From JADJTT01 sp049306275 (GTDB lineage Bacteria > Bacteroidota > Bacteroidia > Chitinophagales > Saprospiraceae): a DNA stretch of 64,000 bases. The notes beneath the pieces are model-generated. The model had not been told where the DNA came from, searched no databases, and saw nothing but the letters and a program-made list of their open reading frames with translations. Positions 1-8,760 of the stretch are shown here, piece by piece (within the stretch, counting starts at the first letter, position 1; each line of letters opens with the position of its first letter). Made by a program: the position numbers and the translations under genes. The DNA is taken from the NCBI GenBank assembly GCA_049306275.1, contig JBAQQB010000112.1:29344-93343 (forward strand). The letters are read 5' to 3'.

Positions 1-804
1 GAGCCTGACGCGCGATTCGGCGTCGAGTTCCAGGGGGTAGAGGTACTTCACAGCGTCTTTGTCGAATAGTTTGAGGGCTGTCATGCAGTTGACCACGCCG
101 ATATTGTTGACCAGTTCGCGGCTTTTGTAGAAAGAGAGAATGTGGTTGTAGTAATGTACCGCGTCTTCATACCGCTCGATGGCGACGAGCATATTGGCAG
201 TTTCAAACATGCGGATGAGGTTGGTCAGTTCCTTCTCCGTGGTCCTGGCCAGCAGGATACGCTCTTCGAGCGTGGGGTATTTGGGATTGGCTACCGGCCA
301 GCCGTACTTTTCGTAGAGCGCAGGCAGGAACTCCGGCGCGATGCCAACGGTGTTGTACCCTGCGGTATAGGCCAGGAAACCGCCCAGCAGGTCGGATTCC
401 GTTTCCTGCCGTTTCATATCGCGCAGTTGCTCTTTTACGGCTTCGGTCATTTCCTCATCCCTGAATTTTTTAGCGAAAGCCGCTTCCCAACCATGCTGTT
501 TGTAGTAGTGCACCAGCTCGTGGGCCAGGATGTATGCCAGGGCGTTGTCGGTATTGGCCCCGAAGCCGGCGCAAACGTCGTAGGCCTTTTCTTCGAAAGT
601 GATCTGGTTGGTGCCGGGCTGGTAGAAGGCGCCGTTGGAAGCCTCCACCGTCCACACGAGTTCGGGGGTTTTCAGGCTCCTGTCGCCGCGCGCCTCCACC
701 AGGCGGTCGAAGATGCGTTTGGCATGGTCATATTTCGGGTTGGAGGCGGAGAGGGACAGGGCAGCCAGGGCAAAGAGCAGGAAAAAGATGGTTGTCCGGT
801 ACAT
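1..804 (-). CDS. M48-like zinc metallopeptidase, partial (C-terminus beyond window edge)
   Basis: 268 codons are visible, from an ATG at 804 to the window edge with no stop, so the C-terminus is missing. The first ~20 residues (MYRTTIFFLLFALAALSLSA) form a signal peptide. Around residue 92 is the zinc-protease motif AHELVHYYKQH (HExxH), followed about 45 residues later by ETESDLLGGFLAY, which supplies the expected downstream acidic ligand of an M48/gluzincin-like active site. The remainder, AMLVAIERYEDAVHYYN and onward, looks like TPR helices. It is the last visible gene of an operon, 24 bp after the FecR-like gene. Seen: the motif, signal peptide and arrangement. Inferred: an exported peptidase working on envelope proteins. 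The substrate is unknown. Confidence 0.75.
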   Translation of the reverse strand, partial: MYRTTIFFLLFALAALSLSASNPKYDHAKRIFDRLVEARGDRSLKTPELVWTVEASNGAFYQPGTNQITFEEKAYDVCAGFGANTDNALAYILAHELVHYYKQHGWEAAFAKKFRDEEMTEAVKEQLRDMKRQETESDLLGGFLAYTAGYNTVGIAPEFLPALYEKYGWPVANPKYPTLEERILLARTTEKELTNLIRMFETANMLVAIERYEDAVHYYNHILSFYKSRELVNNIGVVNCMTALKLFDKDAVKYLYPLELDAESRVRL

Positions 805-828
805 GATAAAGAGGGGTTGGTTACACAA

Positions 829-1806
829 TCAGGGTCCGACGAAGTTGGTAGCGGCCAGCAAGAGCCCCTGGCGGATGAGGAAGGCTCCATACACACGCCT
901 GGCAAGCGGGTTGCCAGGCTCTTTCTCCATGGCTTCCAGGAAAGCCCCCTGGGCAGCATAAATCATCCGGTTTTCTTCCAGGGCCTGAGCGGCCATCAGC
1001 AGGCGTTCGGTTGCTGAAGCGGTCTTGTATTCTTCATAACTTTCCAGGTCTTGCAACACTTGCTGTTCAGGCTGGTCGGAAAGCACAAACTCCATTTTTG
1101 GCGAGCGGAGCGAAGGATCGTCGACCAGGGCGAAGCCCAGGGAGCTCTCCCCGAGTTGTTTTAGTTGAACGAACCAGTAGTATTTCCGCCCCGGCTCCAG
1201 AACGAGTTGCCCAAGATCGACCGCCAGGGAGGTATCTTTCAGGAGAGCTTTGAAAACCAGGCCATCATTTTGGTAGTCGGCGATCTGGAAGTCGTAAAAG
1301 ACTGAATCGCCGGAGGAGAACCACTGGAAAAGGGCGGAGCCGGGCGCGACGCTGCCGGTCACCGCGCTGAGGATCTCGACGCCGAATGCGCCGCCCGCGA
1401 AGCCCTTGATTCCCCCGCTCGACTGGGTGATGTAGTGCTTGTGGTATTCTTCAATATTTTTCTGGCCGCTGGTGTTGACCACTCCGTCATAGATGTAGTT
1501 GAAAAACCGCCCTACGAAGGAGGACGATTGCTGTTTTTTGCCGGAGGCAAAGCTTTTCAGTGGGTAATTGCCCGCTTCAGCCAGGGAAATCTGCTGCCCC
1601 TGGTACACCAGCCTGACGGACGACCCGGCACTCAGCGAGACCACAGCATCGGGAGAAAGCACCTGGGTAGGCGCCAGGCTGCGAGAAGTTCCACTTGCCG
1701 TTTCCTTGAAGGTGGGGTTCCCTTTGACGCTCATTACGACAAACGATTGGCCATTAAGCGCGCCGGCCAGCAGGGAGAAATAGAGGAGAAGAATCCGGAT
1801 TTTCAT
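829..1806 (-). CDS. FecR-like secreted protein of a CHASE2 operon
   Basis: 325 residues. An in-frame upstream extension to 2082 lies entirely inside the CHASE2 gene; the start chosen is the ATG at 1806, which begins a clear signal peptide (MKIRILLLYFSLLAGALNGQ) and overlaps the CHASE2 stop by 4 nt (ATGA). Residues ~22-85 (SVKGNPTF, SAGSSVRLVYQG, LAEAGNYPL) resemble the beta-rich FecR domain that senses or binds in the periplasm. The C-terminal ~60 residues (AAQGAFLEAMEKEPGNPLAR) look like one or two TPR units. FecR-like proteins next to CHASE2 proteins are known in cyanobacteria and Bacteroidota, usually with a CHAT protease; no CHAT gene is visible here. A role in envelope sensing is inference. 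Confidence 0.7.
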   Translation of the reverse strand: MKIRILLLYFSLLAGALNGQSFVVMSVKGNPTFKETASGTSRSLAPTQVLSPDAVVSLSAGSSVRLVYQGQQISLAEAGNYPLKSFASGKKQQSSSFVGRFFNYIYDGVVNTSGQKNIEEYHKHYITQSSGGIKGFAGGAFGVEILSAVTGSVAPGSALFQWFSSGDSVFYDFQIADYQNDGLVFKALLKDTSLAVDLGQLVLEPGRKYYWFVQLKQLGESSLGFALVDDPSLRSPKMEFVLSDQPEQQVLQDLESYEEYKTASATERLLMAAQALEENRMIYAAQGAFLEAMEKEPGNPLARRVYGAFLIRQGLLLAATNFVGP

Positions 1807-3008
1807 AGCGTTTGGAGTATTTTGAACTTTTTCTTGATCAGGCTCTCGTAGATCATGATGAAATCGTAGGAAAGCAGCATGGCGAGAATGCCATGTGAAA
1901 AATTGATCTGTATCCTGAAGTAGTAAAAAAACAAGGCGATGAAAAAAAACACCCCGAGCAATTCCACCAGCTGTATCAAACGCGTTATCCCGTGGAAAGT
2001 CTGGGGCACGTTGATGTACACCCAATGGAACAGGAGGACATTGGCGAAGCAAAACAACCACCCCAGCAGTTCTGTCAGCCATTTTGGCGACTGGTAGACG
2101 TACTTCTCCGACAATATCATGGACGCGATATTCGCGTGGATTTCCAACCCGTACATATCCGGGTAGCTCTTCCCCGTGTAGCGCGGGTTGAGGGGCGTAA
2201 AAAACCGGTCGATCTCCGGCTCCCCCGGCTGGTGATCGCCCACGTAGCCGACCATGACGATCTTGCCTTTCAGGCTACCCAGCTCTTTGAGGCTTTGAAA
2301 TCCCTCGTCGCTGAGTAACAGGGAACTCTCCAGTTTGAAAAACAGCTTTTGGTTGCCGGCGTACCAGATCCGTTCCACTGCCTTCCCGCGCTGTAGCAAG
2401 CGGTCTATTTTATCAGGAGCGTATTGGCGGACGGTTTCCACAGCCAGGGAGAAGAATTCGCCTTCCGTGGTTTGCTCACGGGGCGAGAACAGGCGGATGA
2501 TACTGGTGTCTTCCGAAACGAAATTGGTATATCCGCGGGGCCTTCCTTTCCAAAAAAAAGGGTCGCAATAAGCGGGGGGTGCAAAAAGATCGGACCTTTC
2601 ATCATACCCGGTCAGGCGGCACCCAAGCACGACCTTCGGCAAAGCGTCGATGGCAGCCTTGAGCAGGGAATCGGTATGGGGGTCCTTGCGGCCGTCCAGT
2701 TCGATATCGAGCGATACCACGGCGGGCTCCAGTTCAGCCAGCCGGCGGAGAATTGCTGCCAGGGTTTCCCGGTCGGGAAGCCCGGAGTTGACCAATACGA
2801 TATCCTGCACGGGAAGCCCGGCGCCTTCATTGCGGAACCGGGAATAAACGATATCCGTGATCTCATAGTCCCGCAGTCCGTTATTGAAAGGATCGAGAAA
2901 GTGCCTGCTGAAGAAAAAAATCTGAAAAAGCCAGATGAACAGGAACACAATAACCGTAATGATCGCCGCATGAGGGTTGTAGATCTTCCGCCAGGATGCC
3001 ATACCCAA
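1803..3008 (-). CDS. CHASE2 domain membrane protein without an output domain
   Basis: 401 residues. One transmembrane helix near residues 15-35 (ITVIVFLFIWLFQIFFF) is followed by a ~270-residue extracytoplasmic CHASE2 domain: a start of LRDYEITDIVYSRFR type, DIVLVNSGLPDRETLAAILRR, VVSLDIELDGRKDP and KIVMVGYVGD. It then has two or three C-terminal helices (LLGWLFCFANVLLFHWVYI, LLGVFFFIALFFYYF, GILAMLLSYDFIMIY). CHASE2 is an extracellular sensor domain normally joined to a kinase, cyclase or phosphatase. This protein ends right after the helices (KKKFKILQTL), so signalling would need a partner. It is first in the operon with the FecR-like and M48-like genes. ATG at 3002 is an alternative start. 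The domain call is firm; the ligand is unknown. Confidence 0.85.
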   Translation of the reverse strand: MGMASWRKIYNPHAAIITVIVFLFIWLFQIFFFSRHFLDPFNNGLRDYEITDIVYSRFRNEGAGLPVQDIVLVNSGLPDRETLAAILRRLAELEPAVVSLDIELDGRKDPHTDSLLKAAIDALPKVVLGCRLTGYDERSDLFAPPAYCDPFFWKGRPRGYTNFVSEDTSIIRLFSPREQTTEGEFFSLAVETVRQYAPDKIDRLLQRGKAVERIWYAGNQKLFFKLESSLLLSDEGFQSLKELGSLKGKIVMVGYVGDHQPGEPEIDRFFTPLNPRYTGKSYPDMYGLEIHANIASMILSEKYVYQSPKWLTELLGWLFCFANVLLFHWVYINVPQTFHGITRLIQLVELLGVFFFIALFFYYFRIQINFSHGILAMLLSYDFIMIYESLIKKKFKILQTL

Positions 3009-3133
3009 TGATCGTGGATTTTTCGCAAATCTTCCTCTATTTACAAAAAGTATCGCCTATTTGATCATTTTTTTTTGACTTAAAGTGATAACTTTTCATT
3101 TAATTCGGCACGCAAAACAATAAACCAAATAAA

Positions 3134-4744
3134 ATGAGACTCCCCCTCGCGCTTTCATTTCTCCTCATCCTGAATTCGTCGATCTTCTCGCAGGGCCTCC
3201 AAATATATCTGGATGCTGCGAAAGGCAAGACCATCTATGTATCGGGCAAAGACACCCTGTCCAGGCCCTTTGTAAAAAGAGGAGAGTCCATTACCCTGTT
3301 TCTGGTCAATTACAATAACTACCTCTATGAGGTAGAAGTGGAGGAATTGCAGCAGCAAGTCACTTACTTCTCCACCGGCATCGATACCTCGCAGACGGGC
3401 TTTATGGCCAAGTCGGCCGGGGGCGGTTCGGCCTTCGACCTGATCTCCACCATTATGAACCCTGCCGGGCTCATGGGCCTTGGCTCACTGGCCGGAGGCC
3501 AGCTCTCCCTGCTGGGCGGGTTGCCGTTCGGCGGGAAGGGATTTGCCGCACTCGACGAGGCAGAAATGCAGGTATCCAGGGAGTTGGAAACCATTGAGAC
3601 GAGATATGAAAAGATACTGGAGAGCTGGGCGCGCACTGAAAGCAACCTCCAATCAATACAGACCGACGTAGAGCGCCTCGTCAACGGAAAGGCTGTACAG
3701 GCCATGGCTTTCGAGGAGATCCGCAAGCTGCAGTACAATCCCAGCCTTTCCACCTCCCAGATCAAGGAGCTTTCCGAAGAATACCTCAAAATGGTCTTTT
3801 CCAATACCCCTTCCAATGAAATCGATATGGCCTACCTGTGGAAAATCCACCAGAAAGGGCAGAATGTCGCCCTTTATCTCAAGGACCTCGAGGTCGAGCG
3901 GGCCAACTACCTGACCAAACTGGAGGAAATCCGGCAATTGTCGCTGGGGCTTTCGCCGCTGAAAAGCCGGATCCGGACGCCCGCGTTGCTGGATGCCTAC
4001 GAGCAGATCGACCAATCGGTGAAAAGTGCCCTGGTGAAAGGAGAGCAGGAGGTCAAGCGCCTGGATACCAGCTATGAGGATTTGAAGAACCTGGCCGCCG
4101 AGTTCGGGGAAGAAGATCTCCAGCAACTGATCCAGCTAAGGTATATCTATGAAGAGATCGCGACGAATGAGTTTTCCTATTCCTACCAAACCACTGCCAA
4201 GGAAGACCTCACCAGCCTGACCGTCAAGCTCAACCCCAAAGATAACCTGCCCTCCAACATCCAGGTCGCAAGCAGGAGGCTGGCCACTTACGAGGTAGCG
4301 ACGAGGGGGGGGCTCAAGATCAACGGGAGTATTGGTCTGGGTTTCGGGCAGTTCTTCAGCCGGCCGCAATCGTACTACGTACGCGATTCCGTCATCCTGG
4401 CCGACCAGCAAGACAGCTTTGTGCCATACCTGGCATCATTCCTGCACTTTTACAGCTACACCCCTGGTCAGGTGGCCTTTGGAGGGTCGTTTGGCGTGGG
4501 TATCCCGGTCTTTAATGCGAAAAGTGATCAGTCGATCGCGTTTTTCCTCGGTCCGAGTATTTTCCTTGGAGGCGCCCAGCGCATCACCCTGACAGGCGGT
4601 ATCCTTGGGGCGCGGGTAGAGGCCCTGGGTAATGGCTACAAGACGGGCGACGTACTCGACAACCCCTTTGCAGGCATTCCCACAGTGGGCCGCTACCAGC
4701 TCGGTTACTTCATCGGCGTGTCGATCAACGTCATTGGGAAGTAA
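3134..4744 (+). CDS. Secreted protein with central coiled coil and C-terminal beta-barrel-like region
   Basis: 536 residues, family not recognised. Signal peptide MRLPLALSFLLILNSSIFSQ. Residues ~22-80 are beta-rich (YLDAAKGKTIYVSGKDTL). A Gly/Leu-rich segment (GLMGLGSLAGGQLSLLGGL) at ~110-135 could insert in or lie on a membrane. About residues 145-345 are helical and charged with heptad-like spacing (ELETIETRYEKILESW, ERANYLTKLEEIRQLS), a likely coiled coil. The last ~140 residues alternate polar and non-polar with Gly turns (KINGSIGLGFGQFFSRP, VAFGGSFGVGIPVFN, AFFLGPSIFLGG), as in a small outer-membrane barrel. An A-rich leader (AACCAAATAAA) precedes the ATG, common in Bacteroidota. Its 3' end overlaps the convergent DUF5723 gene by 14 nt. 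Envelope location is inferred. Confidence 0.65.
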   Translation: MRLPLALSFLLILNSSIFSQGLQIYLDAAKGKTIYVSGKDTLSRPFVKRGESITLFLVNYNNYLYEVEVEELQQQVTYFSTGIDTSQTGFMAKSAGGGSAFDLISTIMNPAGLMGLGSLAGGQLSLLGGLPFGGKGFAALDEAEMQVSRELETIETRYEKILESWARTESNLQSIQTDVERLVNGKAVQAMAFEEIRKLQYNPSLSTSQIKELSEEYLKMVFSNTPSNEIDMAYLWKIHQKGQNVALYLKDLEVERANYLTKLEEIRQLSLGLSPLKSRIRTPALLDAYEQIDQSVKSALVKGEQEVKRLDTSYEDLKNLAAEFGEEDLQQLIQLRYIYEEIATNEFSYSYQTTAKEDLTSLTVKLNPKDNLPSNIQVASRRLATYEVATRGGLKINGSIGLGFGQFFSRPQSYYVRDSVILADQQDSFVPYLASFLHFYSYTPGQVAFGGSFGVGIPVFNAKSDQSIAFFLGPSIFLGGAQRITLTGGILGARVEALGNGYKTGDVLDNPFAGIPTVGRYQLGYFIGVSINVIGK

Positions 4745-6932
4745 GGTTGGCTGCCTTGCAGTAACCCGTCATCCCTCTCGCTTCGACTTTCCACCAGAGG
4801 TCCGTGGTCTTTTCCAGTACCCGCACCTCCATGCCCTGGCGCAGGCGCATCAAGGCATTTGACTTGTGCGTTGGCTCGGCCCGCAGGCTTGTCGACTCGG
4901 TAAGGGTAAATACGCCCAGCGAGGTTTGCGGTTTTGCTTTTGGAGGCGCGGGGGCGGGCGCCACCGCTTCCTCCTCCGGCCGCACGTAGTTCTCGGGGCG
5001 TGGGTTCAGCATGGCCGATTTGACATAGCCGTCGCTACCTTCGTGCCTGATCTTCCACCACACGGAATTGGTCTTTTCCAATACCAGCACCTCATCCCAT
5101 TTCTTCAAGATGTGCAGCTCCCTGGCCGTTTCAGACGCAGCCTCCCGCATGGGGGTGTTGTCGAGCATGATATAATCCTGAGGGATAAAGGTAGCGACAG
5201 GAGTGGCGGGGATTTCATCTTCCTCTTGCTCCGCGACAGGCATCTCCATAGAAGGGCGGATGCTCCTTGGCTGAATCCAACCAGACTTGTTGTCGTATTC
5301 CACATACCACCAGTCGGGGATAGACTTTTGAAGCACGGTGACCACGGTATTGGGAGCGATGGTATCCAGCACGGTGGTACCGGAATTGGGACCACGGTGC
5401 AGGAAAATCGGATTGGTTACCAGATAGGATGTGATATCAACCTCATCTTCCTGGTTAAGCGGCTCGGGGGTCGGAGAAATAATGGTATCCCTGTCTTCCC
5501 CTGCAGGCGGCGGCATGAAGGGATCGCCTTCCACCTCTGCGGGGATCTCTTCTTCCTCCTCCGGCAAATAGACATCCGGGTAAGTATCCATATCGTCCTG
5601 CGCAGGTTCTTTTTCCGTCCATGCGCGCATCGTTTTGCCGAACACCAGGTTTAAGCCCACATTGACATGAGCCTGCCGCGCGGAGCCCCCGCTGGCAAAG
5701 CCAAGAGCATTGTCCGTGATGGCATAGAGCTGGAAGGGACCGGGATTGAGCGTGATGCCCAGCGGGATATTGTGAGCCCTGTTGGAATAGATGTAGCCTG
5801 TGGTAAACCCAAACCACTTGGCAGGTCTGGCATTGAAGAATAGGCCGAAGGAGGAATTCAGGGTGCTGAATACCGATTGTGCCCGCAACAGGGCGCCGAT
5901 AGATAGGCTCCGGCTGAGGTAGTAGTTGGCATTGAGGAAGAATTCGGGGTTCAGCGCCTGCGTGAACTCCACGTTGGCGCGCTCTTCAACCCGGAAAAGG
6001 GTATCGAACACTTCCCCAAGCCCTTCCGCATTTTCAAAAGATTCATCCGTAAAAGTGGTCAAACCTACCTTTTGGTTCCAGAAGATGCGCCCGAAATTCA
6101 CAGCGCTGAAGGAGATATCCAGCCTGTCGTCGAGCGTGGTCAGCCTGCCGCCCAGGCCAAAGGAAAAACCACTGTTCTGCGGATTAATGAAGATATTGCC
6201 GAAATTCGAAGAGTCGGCATTGCTGTACCCCCCCGTCCGCGCATTGATCCGCCCCACCATCTCCCAGTCCGTCTTGTCCTCTTCCTTTATCTGCGTAAAA
6301 AGCGTGTCCATCGTCGCATCCAGGGTATAAATACCGGATATATAACTCACTTTGCCCCCAAGCGTAAACGCAGGCGAGATGTCGTAGGCATATTGCAGGG
6401 TAAAAGGCCTGTACTGGGTGACGTTCATCCGCCCGCCGCTCATGATATACCCCGTCTTGTTATTGGTGTTTTGAAAAACCAGGTCCCGGCCGTAATCATT
6501 GACAAACCGAAAGAATTCATCGGGGAACGAGAGGTCGGCCTGCAGCACTTCCCGGATATAGAAGCTGATATAGTGCTTGCCCGAGCGAAGCCCAAAACCG
6601 AACAGGTCTACTTCCCCGCGCAAGCCCAGCCTGTTGCTGATTTGCGCCGCATCGGCAAAGGAAGCGAGCAGAGAATCGCCATAGGATTTCTCCCATCGCG
6701 CGAAAAGGTCGACTTTCAAATCGCCCAGCGCGAAAAAATCGTTGTTGAACCCCACCCCGACGCCCGAAAGGGCAGGCAGGCTGATGTAAAAATTATTGTG
6801 GGGCGTATTTGCCGGGTTCAGATAACTGGACTGGGGAATATAGGGCATGTTGTACAAGGTCAGGCCGCCCTGGCCCAAAAGCGCTGTACCCGCCAGGAGC
6901 AGGACCGCACAAAAAGATAAGACTTTTCTCAT
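4731..6932 (-). CDS. DUF5723 outer-membrane protein with three C-terminal SH3 domains
   Basis: 733 residues. Signal peptide (MRKVLSFCAVLLLAGTALLG) then a ~430-residue DUF5723 region: LYNMPYIPQSSYLNPANTP near the N-terminus and many Gly/aromatic beta strands (FSFGLGGRLTT, FGFTTGYIYSNRAHN), as in FadL/PorV-like barrels. After it comes an acidic Pro/Glu linker (PEEEEEIPAEVEGDP). Three bacterial SH3 units follow, near residues 500-560, 585-645 and 675-730, each with the WW(Y/K)V or WWK core (DWWYVEYDNKSGWIQ, VWWKIRHEGSDGYVK, LWWKVEARGMTGYCK). DUF5723 is a Bacteroidota family of unknown role; SH3b repeats usually bind peptides or peptidoglycan. A link between the outer membrane and the wall is inference. 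A consensus -7 box lies at 6962. Confidence 0.8.
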   Translation of the reverse strand: MRKVLSFCAVLLLAGTALLGQGGLTLYNMPYIPQSSYLNPANTPHNNFYISLPALSGVGVGFNNDFFALGDLKVDLFARWEKSYGDSLLASFADAAQISNRLGLRGEVDLFGFGLRSGKHYISFYIREVLQADLSFPDEFFRFVNDYGRDLVFQNTNNKTGYIMSGGRMNVTQYRPFTLQYAYDISPAFTLGGKVSYISGIYTLDATMDTLFTQIKEEDKTDWEMVGRINARTGGYSNADSSNFGNIFINPQNSGFSFGLGGRLTTLDDRLDISFSAVNFGRIFWNQKVGLTTFTDESFENAEGLGEVFDTLFRVEERANVEFTQALNPEFFLNANYYLSRSLSIGALLRAQSVFSTLNSSFGLFFNARPAKWFGFTTGYIYSNRAHNIPLGITLNPGPFQLYAITDNALGFASGGSARQAHVNVGLNLVFGKTMRAWTEKEPAQDDMDTYPDVYLPEEEEEIPAEVEGDPFMPPPAGEDRDTIISPTPEPLNQEDEVDITSYLVTNPIFLHRGPNSGTTVLDTIAPNTVVTVLQKSIPDWWYVEYDNKSGWIQPRSIRPSMEMPVAEQEEDEIPATPVATFIPQDYIMLDNTPMREAASETARELHILKKWDEVLVLEKTNSVWWKIRHEGSDGYVKSAMLNPRPENYVRPEEEAVAPAPAPPKAKPQTSLGVFTLTESTSLRAEPTHKSNALMRLRQGMEVRVLEKTTDLWWKVEARGMTGYCKAANLTSQ

Positions 6933-6961
6933 AGCATATGTATTTGGGGGGTGTATTACCG

Positions 6962-6969
6962 CAAATATA
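6962..6969 (-). promoter_or_regulatory. Candidate Bacteroidota -7 box (TATATTTG)
   Basis: Reading the minus strand, TATATTTG matches the Bacteroidota sigma-A -7 consensus TAnnTTTG at all fixed positions. It lies 30 bp upstream of the DUF5723 start codon. No good -33 TTG was found at the usual ~19-nt spacing, so the assignment rests on the -7 box alone. Confidence 0.45.
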
Positions 6970-7094
6970 CGGGCATTTTATACCCTTTGCCTGTTCATTT
7001 TTTTAAATTTGGGCAGGAATGCCTACTTCCCAGATTGTATTCGGAGTAATATTCCATATTTGATCATCCATTTACGGCCAAACCAAATAAAGCT

Positions 7095-8750
7095 ATGTCC
7101 AAAAATCTTTCCCACCTTTCCGGCAGGAAAGGGCTGACTGACAATCTGTTTGAACGGATCGGCGAGCTTTCAGAAGCTGCGGGTACCCCCTCCGGCCAGG
7201 ACCTCACCCTGCTGGCCCAGGAGTTTCTCATGCGCCCGGCAACCCTGCTCGGCACGGCTTCTTTCTACGACTTCACCCGTCAGGAAAACGCCGGCAAAAA
7301 GGTCTATATCTGCAACGGCAGCGCCTGCAACCTGGCAGGCACCCAGGCCGCCCTGCGGGAAGAGATCGCCCTCCATGTCCCCGAAGAAGCTATCGGCGAA
7401 ATGTGCTGCCTCGGCCGTTGCCACGAGAACAGCGCCTTCCACTACGACGGGCGCAATTACTCCGGCAATTCCAAGGGCCACATCGCCGCCATTCTGCGCG
7501 GTGAAACCCTCGACGGCGACGACCGCTACCAGATCGAAGCCAAGGGCAAGGCCATCCTCACCGCCGCCCCCGCTCCCTGGAACCAGGTGGAAGCGGCTAT
7601 TCGCCAAATGCTGCAAACCAACCCTCAGGAACTGCTCAACTCGATCAAAAAATCCGGCCTGCGCGGCCGCGGCGGCGCCGGCTTCCCTATCGGCATCAAA
7701 ATGCAGACCTGCAAGGACGCCCCCGGCGACCTCAAATTCGTGGTATGCAACGCCGACGAAGGAGACCCCGGCTCCTTTTCCGACCGCTATGTGCTCGAAC
7801 ACAGGCCCTACTCTCTGCTCCTGGGCATGCTGATTGCAGGCTATACTATCGGCGCACAAGCCGGCGTAGTCTACATCCGTGCCGAATACCCGGCCTCCAT
7901 CCAGGCCGTCAATGAAGCCATCGCGGAAATGGAATCGCGCCAACTGGCCGGCAACAATATCCTGGGTTCGGATTTCCACTTCTCCTTCAAGATGATACAG
8001 GCCCGCGGCGCCTACGTCTGCGGCGAAGAAACCGCCCTGCTTGCCTCCATCGAAGGCCAGCGCCCCGAAGTGCGCGTCCGGCCGCCCTTCCCCGCCGTAG
8101 AAGGCCTCTTCGGCAAACCAACCCTGGTCAACAACGTAGAAACCCTGGCCAACCTCTTCTTCATCCTCACCCAGGGCGGCGAAGCCTATGCTGCTCTCGG
8201 CACAGGCAAATCGACGGGCACCAAACTGGTGTCGCTCGATAGCTCCTTCAACCGGCCAGGCGTGTATGAGGTGGAAATGGGCACGCTCCTGAATGAAGTA
8301 GTAGACCAACTGGGCAAAGGTTTCCGCAAACCCGTCAAGGCCCTCCACATCGGCGGCCCCCTTGGCGGACTGGTACCCGCCCACCGCATCAAGGACCTCA
8401 CTGTAGACTTCGAGTCGTTTTCGCAAAATGGCTTCCTGCTCGGGCACGCCTCCATGATCGGCATTCCGGAAGACTACCCGATGGCCGCCTACCTGGAGCA
8501 CCTCTTCGAATTCACCGCCCACGAGAGCTGCGGCAAGTGCTTTCCCTGCCGCCTGGGCTCCGTCAGGGGGCAGGAATTACTGCACAAGGCGCAGCACGAA
8601 CGCTACGCCATTGATCCCGTGCTGTTCGACGACCTGCTCACCACCATGGAGAAGGGCTCGCTTTGCGCCCTCGGCGGCGGCGTGCCCCTGCCCATGCGCA
8701 ACGCCCTGCAATATTTCAAGGAGGAACTGAATCCATACTTCACCCATTAA
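7095..8750 (+). CDS. fdsB: NAD-dependent formate dehydrogenase, fused gamma/beta (FdsG-FdsB) subunit
   Basis: 551 residues. Residues ~1-130 are a NuoE/FdsG-type thioredoxin fold carrying a full [2Fe-2S] ligand set: CNGSAC (C-x4-C) and CLGRC (C-x3-C). The rest is NuoF/FdsB: the FMN/NADH loop GLRGRGGAGFP, VVCNADEGDPGSFSDR, ARGAYVCGEETAL and the [4Fe-4S] ligands ESCGKCFPC with a later Cys in GSLCALGG. It would take electrons from the formate dehydrogenase alpha subunit encoded 10 bp downstream and pass them via FMN to NAD+. The family usually has separate gamma and beta subunits; here they are one chain. The alternative partner would be a hydrogenase, but the neighbour's FDH signature favours formate. 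Cytoplasmic; the ATG at 7095 follows an A-rich leader. Confidence 0.9.
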   Translation: MSKNLSHLSGRKGLTDNLFERIGELSEAAGTPSGQDLTLLAQEFLMRPATLLGTASFYDFTRQENAGKKVYICNGSACNLAGTQAALREEIALHVPEEAIGEMCCLGRCHENSAFHYDGRNYSGNSKGHIAAILRGETLDGDDRYQIEAKGKAILTAAPAPWNQVEAAIRQMLQTNPQELLNSIKKSGLRGRGGAGFPIGIKMQTCKDAPGDLKFVVCNADEGDPGSFSDRYVLEHRPYSLLLGMLIAGYTIGAQAGVVYIRAEYPASIQAVNEAIAEMESRQLAGNNILGSDFHFSFKMIQARGAYVCGEETALLASIEGQRPEVRVRPPFPAVEGLFGKPTLVNNVETLANLFFILTQGGEAYAALGTGKSTGTKLVSLDSSFNRPGVYEVEMGTLLNEVVDQLGKGFRKPVKALHIGGPLGGLVPAHRIKDLTVDFESFSQNGFLLGHASMIGIPEDYPMAAYLEHLFEFTAHESCGKCFPCRLGSVRGQELLHKAQHERYAIDPVLFDDLLTTMEKGSLCALGGGVPLPMRNALQYFKEELNPYFTH

Positions 8751-8760
8751 TCAATATACC

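Noticed and set aside
7170..8522. 450-codon open frame opposite fdsB
   Set aside because: Same reason: antisense to a gene with strong family motifs, and no recognisable domain.
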